A DNA stretch of 64,000 bases from Solen grandis (lineage: Eukaryota > Mollusca > Bivalvia > Adapedonta > Solenidae): contig CM037783.1 in the NCBI GenBank assembly GCA_021229015.1, positions 56,874,169 through 56,938,168 on the forward strand, written 5' to 3'. Below are positions 46,387-58,159 of this stretch, piece after piece (position 1 is the first letter of the stretch; every line of letters starts with the position of its first letter). The translations under genes and the position numbers were made by a program. The notes below the pieces were generated by a model. It was given only the letters and a program-made list of their open reading frames with translations. It made no database searches and was not told the DNA's origin.

Positions 46387-47216
46387 GAGAACCCTCTACC
46401 TCCCGATACACACTAATTTCTAGGCTGTTATCTCGCTACCTTGTGCATGAAATTTTGTTCTATTTATTGTATTTTTAAACTTCATATACATGTATACATG
46501 GAACGTGAGGCGAAATGAAGCAACGGCTTAAATGGAAATGAAATATTATACAAAATCTTTAAATACTAAAATATGTATTTTTATTATCATTATTTTTTTA
46601 TTTTTTTTTAATGCCGTACATACTTAGATATTTGCCTCAGGCATGTGTGTCTTATGTAACTAACCAACACAGTGTGTTGCTTTGTTATTAATATCATTAT
46701 TGCTATTACAATACAGTGTATTATTTTTAAATATTTATTTCATATATTTAAAATTTATATATAATTTAATTTTTTTCTGATCAAGAATGTCAAACTCATG
46801 ATGTAATGGTGCACAGATTGGTAACTGTTTATCCTCTCTCTCTCTTAATATTATTATTAATATTATTATTCTTTACCCACTTTCGTTTTCACATTGGGTA
46901 AGGAAAAGCTAGTATACCTGTTAATAATCTCTTTTGTTGAATTTTATTGTCTAAATATATTTTATGAATATTTTTGTAGGTTCCTTAACAACCTTTCGCT
47001 TTCGATACTAGTTAAGGAATATAAGAGTATTGGTATTTCATATATTGCATGATCCTCGTAAATAATGTGAAACCTCTCTCTCTCTCTCTCCCTCTTTACT
47101 TAAAGAAAAAAAGAACCGCGGAACCTTCATGTTAATTCATTGTCGTTTATTTGCATGTCTCTCCATGTTGTATACTTTGTACCTGGATGAAAATAAAGTT
47201 CTGTTCTGTTCTGTTA
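44674..47216 (+). mobile_element. 5'-truncated non-LTR retrotransposon with intact reverse transcriptase frame
   Basis: The element enters inside the reverse transcriptase domain and continues through the coding end and a roughly 830-bp 3' UTR. It ends at AATAAAGTTCTG with TTCTG repeats (about 47191-47213), a plausible LINE-type tail. The 3' UTR contains CT and AT-rich runs. No matching target duplication was confirmed. Confidence 0.8.
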
Positions 47217-47550
47217 AGTGACACGTGCCGTTAAGTGTTGCCAATAAACACATCAGGTTAGCAATCATTTAATGAATAGGACCATATACTTACCAGCTTT
47301 AAATACACAATTAACACCTTTATCTGTGTATACACATTTATAGCCAATACGGGATACTTTTTGCAATATGGTGATATATTAAAATTTTGTAGAAGTAAAT
47401 CTTACTAAAGATACTAGTGATATGATATTATTATTAATTATTATTATTACTAGTAAAAAATAGGATTAATTGTGTCTGCCCTTTTTTTATTGATAGGTCG
47501 TGGGAATATATTTTAGATTTTGTTATGGCTATTCTAAATTTATTAAAATT

Positions 47551-47780
47551 TATTTTCTGTAAGTATTTTTCCAAACAAAAATCATGCTTAAACAAATTAT
47601 ACATTTCTAATCTATTTGAGTTATATACGTTAGAAAACCAGTTTTGTTTACAAACATCTAAAATTCCTATATGTATTTTCCGTAAGTGTTCTTCCAAACA
47701 AAAATCATGTTAAAAAATGATACATTTCTAATCCATTTGAATTACGTAAGAAAACCGGTTTTGGTTACAAAAAAAATAAA
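47551..47780. repeat. Two-unit tandem duplication, period about 123 bp
   Basis: TATTTTCTGTAAGTATTTTT at 47551 and TATTTTCCGTAAGTGTTCTT at 47674 start two diverged copies that share CCAAACAAAAATCATG, ATACATTTCTAATC and AGAAAACC. Confidence 0.75.
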
Positions 47781-49275
47781 TTATATTTTTAATATTTCCT
47801 AAATTTATGACACATTTATTTTGGTATAACCTCACGTGTTGTAGACCAAGTTAATTCAGGTTTGTTTGTTTTTTTTGTTTTTGTTTTTTTCATTTTTACC
47901 ATTATACATCGCTCATCAGAATTTGGTAGATATTCACTATTAATTCATAGTGAGATTTAAATGTTAAACGATGAGGCAAAAGTCTTACGCAAGTGGGGTT
48001 CATGTAAATCATCATTTTGTACATAACTTTTATATACGAATTAGTAAGCTGTCAGGAAAAAGACTCTTAAATCTCCAGACAAGTGCAAAATACGATAAAA
48101 AAATATAAATATTATTAACATATAAATATTTTTAAGGAAATCTAAATTTTACTATTTAACCTCTGTTTACTACTCTAGTGTGTGCATCATGTAAGAAATG
48201 GTAATTAAAGAGTATCATCGATGTATTGCACATGTTATATAAGTTATACCAAGACACAGTTAATTTATATTTCAATAAACATAAAGCCATGGTTAATATC
48301 TAATGTAGACAGGGTTAGATAATATAGTTAATATATTTTAAAGTTTCTGTGTGTGACGTATTATTTGTTTGCAGTGCACGTGAATCTTGTGTTCGTCATT
48401 AAGTCTCGTGTTTTGTACTCGCCAGCCTCGTTTTGTATTCGTCTAACATGTGACCTGTTTCTTATGAATATAAAACCTTCTGAAAGTATTTTACCTTATT
48501 AGGAAATATCTGAATTTTGAGAGTGAGACAGAGTGCATGCTGCACGAGCTTTTAATTTAAATTTCGCTGTCTTCCGCCTCCCTAAATTTCACGGCACTCT
48601 CTCTCTGGTCGCCGAACCGTACGGTTCTGGTTCTTCTACTTCAATCAACTTCTTTCAACTTTGTCAATGTTGAATGGCATCATTTTCTTGTTGAGTAGAA
48701 AGATATTTCGACTGTTTCAACTTTACATATTACGTGAAACTACAATTTGGAACTTATTTCTTGATTTGGTAAAGACGAAGCAAAATCCACGTATTGTTTC
48801 TTATTGAAACCCCGGCTACACTAACTATGTAAGAAAATAAGAGTTTTCCTCGACTATTCAGTTGTTGATCTTGTAAATATGTATTTGTGTTGTTTATTTT
48901 TTGTATTAAAATTCTTGTTATTTTTTATATCATATTTTCATTTCACACATACACTTACTTCAACATATTTGATTCATTCAAGACTTACAAAATCTTAAGT
49001 ATGATTAGAAATGATCATACCTACCATTAACATTATTACACATCATCAACTGACTTGTTTAATAGGTATTTGATTATATCATGGATGTGTCATACATAAC
49101 ATCTAATATATATGTCCGTGATTATATGCAATGAAAGATCATTTTAATTTTTATCTCTTAAATATATAGGTTTAATCTTAAAACTAAACATATAACATTG
49201 AATAGTACAATGCATTATCTTCTTTTAGGAAAAAAAAATACAATAATATACATATTAACAAGTTTAATATAAAGT
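47781..49275. other. AT-rich stretch, nothing assigned
   Basis: No coding, RNA or bounded repeat was recognised. Confidence 0.4.
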
Positions 49276-49390
49276 GGGGGTGAAACGTCTCGATCTTTGA
49301 AAATTGGGGGTGAAACGACTTGGGAGGAAACAGCTTGGGGGGTGAAACGTCTAGGGGAGGAAATGGTTTGGGGGTGAAATGTCTGGAATT
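49276..49390. repeat. Four-unit degenerate array of GGGGGTGAAACG motifs
   Basis: Units start near 49276, 49306, 49339 and 49371 with GGGGGTGAAACGTCT-like cores, alternating with GGGAGGAAACAGC and GGGGAGGAAATGG. The motif is G-rich in an otherwise AT-rich region. The same core occurs alone at about 43756. Confidence 0.75.
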
Positions 49391-49754
49391 CGCACAAAAT
49401 CATCTTTGTTGTGATTTCTTTTTTAACGCTAACTTAGAAATAAATTATACGCAACGCAAAGAATAAAATAATTATAACATGCAAATATATATATATTTTC
49501 ATAAAAAAAGATTATTGCTTTATTTTCAATTATGCCACATTTGTCTCGTGAATTAGACCATGTCATCTTTACTTTCTGGCAAGAAAAACAAAATGTCACT
49601 TCGAGGTAGAAAATTAAGTTCTAGGAAATCATCCCTTACAAGTAACCAAAATACCAGTCTCAGATATTGTACATTAATCCACTTTTTAAGGTAAGAAAAA
49701 GTTTCACTCAAAAAAGTTAAAATATTTGCAGTAAAAGTACTTATAAGAAATGTG

Positions 49755-50328
49755 TGTTACCGGGGTTAGAAATAACAAGTCCGGTTGCAGGTTCTAGTAC
49801 TGTACATTTTCGTTTCAATATTCCATTTAACCTAAAATAATAATAATCATATTAATAATTTAGAAATTCAAAGAACAAAATAAATAAATCCAGCTATTTC
49901 AATAAATTCAAATCAATTCACAGAGCAATAACAATCTAAATATAGAATTTGCTTAATCAAATAAATCAAATAGAATTAACTTACCAGGCAGTGGACTTAT
50001 ATGAAAGAAAATAATTATATTTTCTGATGTAAAGTTATGAAATGTACATCTGCTCTCATAGAAAGTGAAAACCAGAATGAGAAATAAAGACTAGAAAGTA
50101 AAGGAAGAAAATAACGTTACACCTGACTGATTTACCCATCATACACCCGATCAGCACTCACAGAATGACACTTCATGCTGCACACTGATCCTAAACAAAC
50201 ACACTCACTACTGACAAGCACTAAATACACAACAAGACAAGTGACAGGTACAACATAAACAATGACTCACAAATATGACATGGAACATGAATTACTACAA
50301 AATGTCATCTAATAATGCCTGGGTAACA
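49755..50328 (-). repeat. 3' LTR (left in window), 574 bp
   Basis: It begins TGTTACCGGGG and ends CTGGGTAACA, so the ends are inverted TGTTAC/GTAACA. Compared with the other LTR it has 36 extra bases beginning GCAGGTTCTAGTACTG after CCGGTT and 11 extra bases (CCGATCAGCAC), plus about 11 substitutions. Confidence 0.95.
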
Positions 50329-50341
50329 TACTCCCTCCCAA
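50329..50341 (-). other. Polypurine tract of the LTR element
   Basis: Directly next to the 3' LTR, the minus strand reads TTGGGAGGGAGTA, a purine-rich run placed where plus-strand DNA synthesis would be primed. Confidence 0.7.
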
Positions 50342-50931
50342 GGGAAAAATGGCATTTTATAAACCTATAAAAAAATATAATAAACATTATTAATAACTTC
50401 AATGCAGGTATGTAAATGGCGTCAGCTGAAACAAGACCACAAATAAAATCTCTGACATTTATCTGCTGAAAACATCACACTATTGGGTTCAGCCACCAAT
50501 CCAATGGCACTAAAATAAGGCTTTCATGCAAAACACTAAACAAACATTGACGGTTTGTGTATTCACATGCAGTCTAATCAATTGACCAAATGGGTCACAA
50601 TATCAATGGTCCTGTTCACCAAGCCAACATCCAGTAAGTAGTTCCCAAGTTTCCAGGTAATAAATTATTCTGGACAAGATTTAACATAAAATACACATGA
50701 AATTACATTATTATAAATATTAAAATATCAGAGACAAGAAAACAATTCCCCATTCTATCTTTAGACAGAACTATTTATATTTCTAACACTACAGAAATAC
50801 AAGCTAAAGCTGGAAAGTAAAATATTTTAAATTCTGGATTTCATAAATTATCAGCTTTGAGCTAGGAATTCATATTATCTGAATGTCTTCGCAACAGCCA
50901 TAAAAATCAGGACAAACAACAATAAATAAAA

Positions 50932-52432
50932 TCAAACAAAATACTCAGTAATGGTATTTTCTTGAACTGGCTTTGGAGTGGCTGTGAGTTTGAAAACCCA
51001 TTGGCCTAACCTATCAGGGGGTTTTCTGACCCTAGTTGAGCGGCGCGCCCGCACCCCTTCGGGTTCTGGAGTGTCAGGGTCAGGAGTTGGAATTTGGCAC
51101 TCTGGGATAGGAGTGCCAGGAGCAGCTGAGGGCTCTTGAGCAGTTGGAGTCCCATGTTCAGAAGACAGCGGTACCTGTTCTACTACAGACAAGTCTGACT
51201 GTCTACTGTGGACAGAATTACTCAAATTCTGTGTAGAACTAGGGCCACATTCTTGGTTGAGGTAACGTGACCTCCTCTGGGGAATTACATAAACCCCAGG
51301 ACTGGAGCTGCTGCTGGAATCAGTATCTGTGTCTGACTCCACCCCTGTCTGTTCCAAAAGCTGGGTTCTGTGTTTGGCTGGTTTGAAAGGTTTGGGAGTA
51401 GCAATAGGTGTTGGGCCTGGGGGTAAGGTATTGAACTGTAACAGCATGTTACGGTGAAGGGTTCGAACTTTACCCTGTCCATCCTCCCGTTTAACGTCAT
51501 ACACCGGTATATCCGGGTTTGGTATGGATAAAATGACGTAAGGGTGCTCTTCCCATCTGTCTGCCAGCTTGTGCTTCCCTTTGTGTCCAACCGAAAGCAC
51601 TAAGACACGGTCACCCACTTCTAACTTGGATGCCTTGGCATGTCTGTCATAATAGCGCTTCCCCTTGGTTAACTGCTTTGCAGACTCAGCAGCGAACAAC
51701 TTGTAGGCATACTGTAACCTGCTCTTAAGCTTTTGAGCATAAGACTGGTGGTCTTGGCGATGAAGCCTACAACCGGTGCCCAAGTATGCGTCTACTGCGA
51801 GTCTGGGGTGCCAGCCAAACATCAAGTAACGGGGTGAAAACCCTGTAGCATCACTCCTTGTGGCGTTATAAGCCTGGACAAGGGGTGCAATATAGGATTT
51901 CCAATCCTGCTTCTTTTCTGCCTCCAAAGTGCCAAGCATCTTTAAAAGTGTCTGGTTAAAGCGCTCAGAGGGGTTTGACTGGGCATGATAGGGTGTAGTT
52001 CGAGTCTTTGCAGTGCCGGCTATTTTCAAAGCTCTGAAATAACCCTACTCTCAAAGTTTCTGCCCTGGTCACTGTGCAGCTTTTCTGGGAAGGAGTAATA
52101 CCGAAAGAAATGGTCATAAAGTGCCCTAGCAGTGGTTTGTGCAGTCTGGTTCCTGCATGGAACAGCTTGAGCGTACCTGGTGAAGCTGTCTGTAATCACC
52201 AGGATGTTCTCATAGCCGCCCTTAGACATTTCTTAAGTTAGAAAGTCAACACAAACCAACTCCGTAGGTCGAGATGTCTTGATGTTGACCAATTCTGCGG
52301 TTGAGAGGGAGCTTTCCTGTGAATGCAGCGCTCGCAAGATTCAACTTTGGCATTGACCTCTTTCTCTAGTCCGGGCCAGTAGAACCGTTGCCTTGCAAGC
52401 CATAGGGTCTTTTCCTTGCCAGGATGCCCCAC
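50932..52432 (-). pseudogene. Integrase remnant in three frame-shifted pieces
   Basis: Piece 52432-52238 carries the zinc-binding N-terminus (MGHPGKEKT and CERCIH). Piece 52229-52026 has the first two catalytic acids (VITDSF and HSDQG). Piece 52029-50932 has the third (NPSERF), a chromatin- or DNA-binding C-terminal part ending near HRNMLLQF, and a Ser/Pro-rich tail of about 150 residues. In intact elements integrase joins the cDNA to host DNA. The pieces lie in different frames, so no working enzyme can be read. Confidence 0.9.
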
Positions 52433-52455
52433 ATCCTCATGTACACCCTTGAAGG

Positions 52456-54219
52456 CTAGTTTCTTGTAAGATAGGGGTAAAACTGTCTACAGGGCTGGCC
52501 ATCTTGCGTAGTGGTCCGGTTCAGCACCCCGTCCTCAATGGTGAGACGGTTCCATTCCCGAAGGAATCGCTGTACACTCCCAGGCTCACACCTGAGCTGC
52601 TCCTCCCTGGGGCGGAGACCACCACGAAGAAGGCTCAAGACCCTAGACAATACCTCGTCCTGTGCCTGCTTAAATTTCCAGTCCACCTTCTGGAAGCTGT
52701 CAAACTGGTTCCCAACCTCCTCGGCCGAAGGAGGCAAACAACCAGTAGACACACACATAGCTAAAGGTGTGCTAGCAGTGACAGCTGTGCAGACCGCTTG
52801 TACTGCTTCTGGAAAAATTACTGGAATGCGTGAGAGCCCATCAGCATCTGCATTCAACTTTCCAGCCCGATACCGGATTGAAAAATCGAAGTTAGCCAGA
52901 GCTGCTACCCAGCGATGACCTGTGGCATCCAACTTGGCGCTGGTCAGCACATAAGTCAGTGGGTTATTGTCAGTGACTTCCTCAAAAGTGTTACCCCAGA
53001 GGTAGTCATTGAATTTTTCTGTAATGGCCCACTTGAGAGCAAGAAATTCCAGTTTGTGAGCAGGATAACGCTTCTCACTGGGTCTCAAACTGTGACTTGC
53101 ATAAGCTACTACCTTTTCAGTACCCGCTTCATCCTTCTGATATAAGACTGCACCAAGACCTGTGCTTGAGCTGTCGGTGTGAAGGACGAAGGGTTTGGTG
53201 TAGTCAGCAAATGCCAAGACCGGAGCAGTTGAAAGCTTCTCAATGAGGGTTTGAAAAGCAGCTTGCTGCTCTTCACCCGAAGACCACTTGACAGGGCTGT
53301 TCTCTCTCTTTTTCTTAGAGCCTTTCTGACCATTAAGACAGTGTCCCTGGAGCAGTGCATTGAGAGGATTGACTATAGCCGCATAATTTTCAACAAAGCG
53401 TCTATAATAGCCAGCAAAGCCCAGGAATTGCCGCAGTTCCTTAACATTCTTAGGAACAGGCCACTTCTTAATGGCAGAGGTCTTTTCAGGATCTGTATGT
53501 ATACCAGATGCTGAAATAGTATGTCCTAAATAGGAGACAGAGGTCATAAACAGCTTGCATTTGGAAGGTTTCAACTTGAGACCATGTTCAGCTAGTTTGG
53601 AAAAAACAGATTCCAAACGTCTGACATGTTCATCAAAGGTTTTGGAAAATATCAAGATGTCATCAATAAAGACGAGGCATTCTCTTAAGTGGAGCTCTCC
53701 CATGGTACATTCAGCTAGTCGCTGGAACGTAGCGCAGGCATTTGTCAAGCCAAAGCCCATACGGGTCCACTCGTAGAAACCTAGGTTTCCTACTGAGAAT
53801 GCAGTAAAGGGAATGCTGCCCTCCTCCATCTTGACATTCCAATAACCTGATCTGAGGTCTAGTTTAGAAAACATTGTGGAGCCAACCAGAGAGTCAACAA
53901 TGTCATCGAACCTGGGAAGCATCTAAGCATCCTTCCTGGTTCGAGAATTTAACAGTCTCCAGTCAATGCAGAAACAAAGACTTCTGTCTTTCTTTCTGAC
54001 AAGAACTACATTGCTGGAATACGGACTGTCTGACTCCCTAATCACCCCAGCGTCAAGCATCTGCTTGATATGCTGCCGGACCTCCTCATACATAGCCAGT
54101 GGTATTTTTCTATATGGTTGCTTGAATGGCCTGTCATCCTCCAACACAAAGGTCATCAGCCACAGAAGCAACAGGCTTGCATGAAGGCAACTCAGAAGCC
54201 AAACTGTCCAGAACATCAA
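52456..54219 (-). pseudogene. Reverse transcriptase / RNase H remnant, interrupted by an in-frame stop
   Basis: The N-terminal part (54219-53923) has YRKIPLAMYEEVRQH, SPYSSNVVLVRKKD and CIDWRLLN and ends at a stop where the family usually has an aromatic residue. The same frame resumes at 53922 with MLPRFDDIVDSL and runs 488 residues: KLDLRSGYWNV, the catalytic FIDD at residues 85-88, then RNase H with HTDSS near 249-252, VTDNNPLTYV near 317-326 and NADADGLSR near 358-365. The stretch linking it to the protease appears to be missing. The long open part suggests the disabling changes are few and recent. Confidence 0.92.
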
Positions 54220-54850
54220 CCTGTGTGAGCTGACAAACAGTTGACTTTGGTCTTATGGTTATTGGCTTTGCGGTCATATTGCAGACTCTGACAGCAATTC
54301 TGGCAAATGAACCAGACTGCTTCAGTTTAACAAGCCGTGGGCAAACCAAATATCCACGATTACCACTATCAGGATTTTCTGTAACCACCTGTCCAATACT
54401 ATGATCAACATTCCTGACACCACATGTCAGAGTTGATGTCTGATTGGGTGCAAGTTTAAAAGACTTTTTGCCATATAGCCTAGCCGAAAAAGACTGACAT
54501 GTCAAACTATTGACAGCAGTTTCCCACTCAGCTGGCAAATGAGAGGGTTCAGAGTAATCCCTAAAAAGCCTAATAATGTTTGTTCCTACAATTATAGGAC
54601 ATGACTTGGAGAACTCATTATCAGGGGTCACCAAAACTGGAACATCAATCTTAAAATCTGAAAATGGGACAGACATAGAACATTCAATGTATCCAAGATA
54701 TTGAAGTTTAGCACCATCTGCTAATGAAATATCTAGGCCTAAGTTTTCTAAAGGCAAAATGCTGGGTACCTCTGGCAAAGACTTCACAGAGCTTTCATTT
54801 ATAACTGTAATCATCGACCCAGTATCTATCATTCGTGTCAGCTGTCTCAC
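54134..54850 (-). pseudogene. Retropepsin-like protease remnant
   Basis: IDTGSMITVINESSVK near the start carries the aspartic protease active-site triplet DTG(S), followed by ISLADG and CPIIVGTNIIRL, which fit the flap and the second conserved Gly-containing strand. The frame is shifted relative to gag upstream and overlaps the reverse transcriptase frame by 86 bp in a different frame, so the natural joints on both sides are lost. Confidence 0.85.
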
Positions 54851-55187
54851 CTAAAGGAATAATCAGCCTCCTGGCAGTACCACGAATAGACCTGCGAATA
54901 GCTTGCAAAACACTGTGTTCAGCCTGATCAGGGTCACTAAAACAACATTTAACTTCGTATCTCCATTCAACATATGAGCATTCGCCTTTGGGTACAGGTT
55001 CATCCCCTGAAAAAGCTGGAAATTTAGGAATGCAAGGTGTTACATTAAATACCCTGGACACATCTTTCTGCTGATCATTTGATAAAAAACGTGTAAAACC
55101 ACGTCCCTTTGGCGTCAGCTTACTAAAGCTTTTATCAGGAAGCTTCGACACTGGTGTCGAATGAATCGGATTTGATTTAGCCATCAT
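54795..55187 (-). pseudogene. gag remnant, most of capsid and nucleocapsid deleted
   Basis: It starts at tandem ATGs (55187 and 55184), then shows KFPAFSGDEPVPKGECSYVE and VLQAIRRSIRGTARRL, typical of the N-terminal capsid part of Ty3-type Gag. It runs out of frame just before the protease. There is no zinc knuckle (CCHC) anywhere between, and the segment is far shorter than a normal Gag, so an internal deletion removed it. Confidence 0.8.
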
Positions 55188-56372
55188 GAAACAAAAATGT
55201 TGAAATATCAACCCTGAAAACACAAAACAGATTAATACATACAATCAAAAATCTGGGCTGAAACAAATTCACTGATTAAAAAGTAAATACATTTAAACGC
55301 AAACAAATGGTCAATACAATCTGAAAATAAAAGATAATAACACTATACTGCTTCTGAAAATGAAAATTATTAAACATGTATAAACATAAAAAAAAAAAAC
55401 AGTTCACACATATATACTCACCACTATATTCTTTCTCACTATTGTACAACACTATTCAATCACATACACACATCAGTCATTAGTAAAGAAAACCGGGAAA
55501 TATAAAGAATATAGAAAAGACCCCAAATTAATCAACTAAAAAAAATAATAATAACCCTAATTTCAAAAATGAGTAAATAAAAAATTTAATGTAAAAGTAT
55601 TTAAACCTCAAAAAGTTACTGCCTGGTTTACATCATCAATGAATTACATACATATGCAAATATATAATACAAATTCTCATGAAATCAAAACAAAAAATAT
55701 ATACTGACTTACAAAGAAAAATATTCAGGGAGACCAATATGAGAATGATAGAAAAATGAACAAGTGCAAGAGTAAAATGCAGTTATCTCCCCTTACGGCA
55801 TAGGCGTCGCCACTATAAAACACCTTCTAACCTAAAAATAACCATGGGATTTCCAAAAATCCTCAAAATAATATTTGACAAAATGTAAATTAATCAAGTA
55901 TATAATTATGCTCTTGTATTTAAATAGAATAAATATTACAAACAAAATATAACAAAAATTAAGATAAAGTTGAATAGAAGGAAATAAATTTACAGTACTT
56001 TTGGTCCAAATGTCAATCCTTCCATCCACGTGAAGCTCCTTCCCATCGCGAACTCCTATAGTCCTCCAAAGTTTATCCATCCGCGCGTAGATCAAGCACA
56101 GACACAAAACAACCACTGTGATTCCAAAACAGAAAAAATAACATACAGCGCTGTATTCACAATTTTGCTAGCAACACAGAAGGAGAGAAAACAACAACAA
56201 CAACACTACCACTGGCCGGCACACGAAACACTAGCTGGCACAAACACGAAGGGTGGTGCACACTTCACAGCAATCCAAAGTTGACACTCGCCATCATCTA
56301 TCAGGTCAGGTTAGCCCTTCCTGCAGCCATCTCACCTCTCTTCTCTCCGTCTTGACCGACTGCCCGGTTAAG

Positions 56373-56390
56373 AAAATGCCGGGATCGCCA
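56373..56390 (-). other. Primer-binding site of the LTR element
   Basis: One base inside the 5' LTR the minus strand reads TGGCGATCCCGGCATTTT. It starts TGG as expected for pairing with the CCA end of a tRNA. The first seven bases match sites that pair with tRNA-Arg in some Ty3-type elements, but the exact tRNA was not determined. Confidence 0.7.
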
Positions 56391-56391
56391 C

Positions 56392-56918
56392 TGTTACCGG
56401 GGTTAGAAATAACAAGTCCGGTTCCATTTAACCTAAAATAATAATAATCATATTAATAATTTAGAAATTCAAAGAACAAAATAAATAAATCCAGCTATTT
56501 CAATAAATTCAAATCAATTCACTGAGCAATAACAATTTAAATATATAATTTGCTTAATCAAATAATTCAAATAGAATTAACTTACCGGGCAGTGGACTTA
56601 TATGAAAGAAAATAATTATATTTTCTGATGTAAAGTTATGAAACGTACATCTGCTCTCATAGAAAGTGAAAACCAGAATGAGAAATAAAGACTAGAAAGG
56701 AAAGGAAGAAAATAATGTTACACCTGACTAATTTACCCATCATACACTCACAGAATGACACTTCATGCTGCACACTGATCCTAAACAAACATACTCACTA
56801 CTGACATGCACTAAATACACAACAAGACAAGTGACAGGTACAACATAAACAATGACTCACAAATATGACATGGAACATGAATTACTACAAAATGTCATCT
56901 AATAATGCCTGGGTAACA
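56392..56918 (-). repeat. 5' LTR (right in window), 527 bp
   Basis: Ends TGTTAC/GTAACA as in the partner LTR. About 2 percent substitutions separate the two by eye (about 11 over 527 aligned bases), besides the 36- and 11-base length differences. On the minus strand this copy would hold the promoter. Confidence 0.95.
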
Positions 56919-58150
56919 TGTGTTTCACTCAAATAGTGCAAAAACAGGGAGTTATCACTCAATTGAAACCATTCCTTATCTGTTCCTCTGGTATTCGGTT
57001 GTAATATTTTATGCATGTATGTTTGAATGGGTATATATTAATATTACATTTATCATATTGTGTTGCACAAGCGATACATAATGAAACATCCATCTCCGAA
57101 TGACAGTTTCAAAATATTTTACTTCTTATATACCTTAACATTGGCGGTGTATTTATAAATAAATAAATAAATTCACTGTTTGTTTCGTTTTAAGCCCTTA
57201 TTCAATTCATTTGTATCCCTACTTATCATAAATGAAAGAGACAGGGTGTAAAAAATAAGCATGTTAAATGAGACAATACGAATGCCGAAAATACTGTAGT
57301 TTGTACATAATTAACAAATTATCTGCAAAGTTGCTATAAATTGACAACATATATATGAAAGAACTATGCAAACTGATTAAATACTTGCTTTGATTACCAA
57401 TTATTTCTTTAATTAATTCAGTATGTGTTAGCAAATTAGTAAGTCTTTTGATCTGATCAAGTAATTAATTCATGCTATTATTGTTAAAATCAATTAAGAA
57501 TATATCTAATCAGGATTACTAAAATGAGTTTCCTCATGCATATTTTTTAGAATACCAAGACAATATTCATCACCATTTTGTAATATCCATTTTTTTATCA
57601 ATTTATGAATTTACTAGGGCGAATGAACCCACTGTGTAGGGCGAATGAACCAACATTGTAGGGCAAACTGACTCGGGCAAAAGTGTACTTGGGGCGAATG
57701 AACCCGATACCAATGAGCTCGTCGAATATCCACGAGATTCTGCAACTGTTTCTGCATATTCTTTTCCTGAGTAATCATGATCAAAATTGCAATGTCTATG
57801 CTATAGACTAAAATTCTTCGTCCAAGTTCTATCATGGCTGAATCTGCACCATTATGATACGAGTTTTGGCCCTTGTAAAAAAAAAAAGGAAAAATAAAAA
57901 TCAAGAAATCAATTTTAAAGTAACTTGTTTACGGATGATCAGTAGAAATTAAAACAAATATTTTCTACTCTCCCTTGTTAATGGTGGTGAAGTTTAAAGG
58001 CATCTCAAAACCCTTATATAAGTGACCCCCCCCCCCCCCCCCCCCATTTATTCCAAACCCAGCGTGTGGGGGCATCTGTTTTCTGATAAGGCAGGCTGCC
58101 ACGGTCTGTCACCCATGGTCTGTCAGTCACAGGTATAGTTCAAGATACAA
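56919..58150. other. Stretch between the LTR element and the long repeat array
   Basis: No gene recognised. At 57616-57705 the motif GGGCGAATGAACC occurs three times with a degenerate fourth (GGGCAAACTGACTC). A run of 22 C lies at 58026-58047. Confidence 0.5.
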
Positions 58151-58159
58151 GTGTGCATG

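Larger units (their letters stand above)
49755..56918 (-). mobile_element. Ty3/gypsy-type LTR retrotransposon, full span, coding region broken
   Basis: 7164 bp on the minus strand with two LTRs, a primer-binding site, a polypurine tract and gag, protease, reverse transcriptase/RNase H and integrase remnants in that order. The reverse transcriptase-before-integrase order places it with Ty3/gypsy elements. No envelope-like frame was seen. The flanks ATGTG (49750-49754) and ATGTG (overlapping the last LTR base, 56918-56922) support a 4-5 bp target duplication. Gag is largely deleted, and several frameshifts and a stop interrupt the polyprotein, so this copy is not autonomous. Confidence 0.93.

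Noticed and set aside
49215..49403. 62-codon minus-strand frame rich in VSPP
   Set aside because: It is a translation of the G-rich word array and has no family match.
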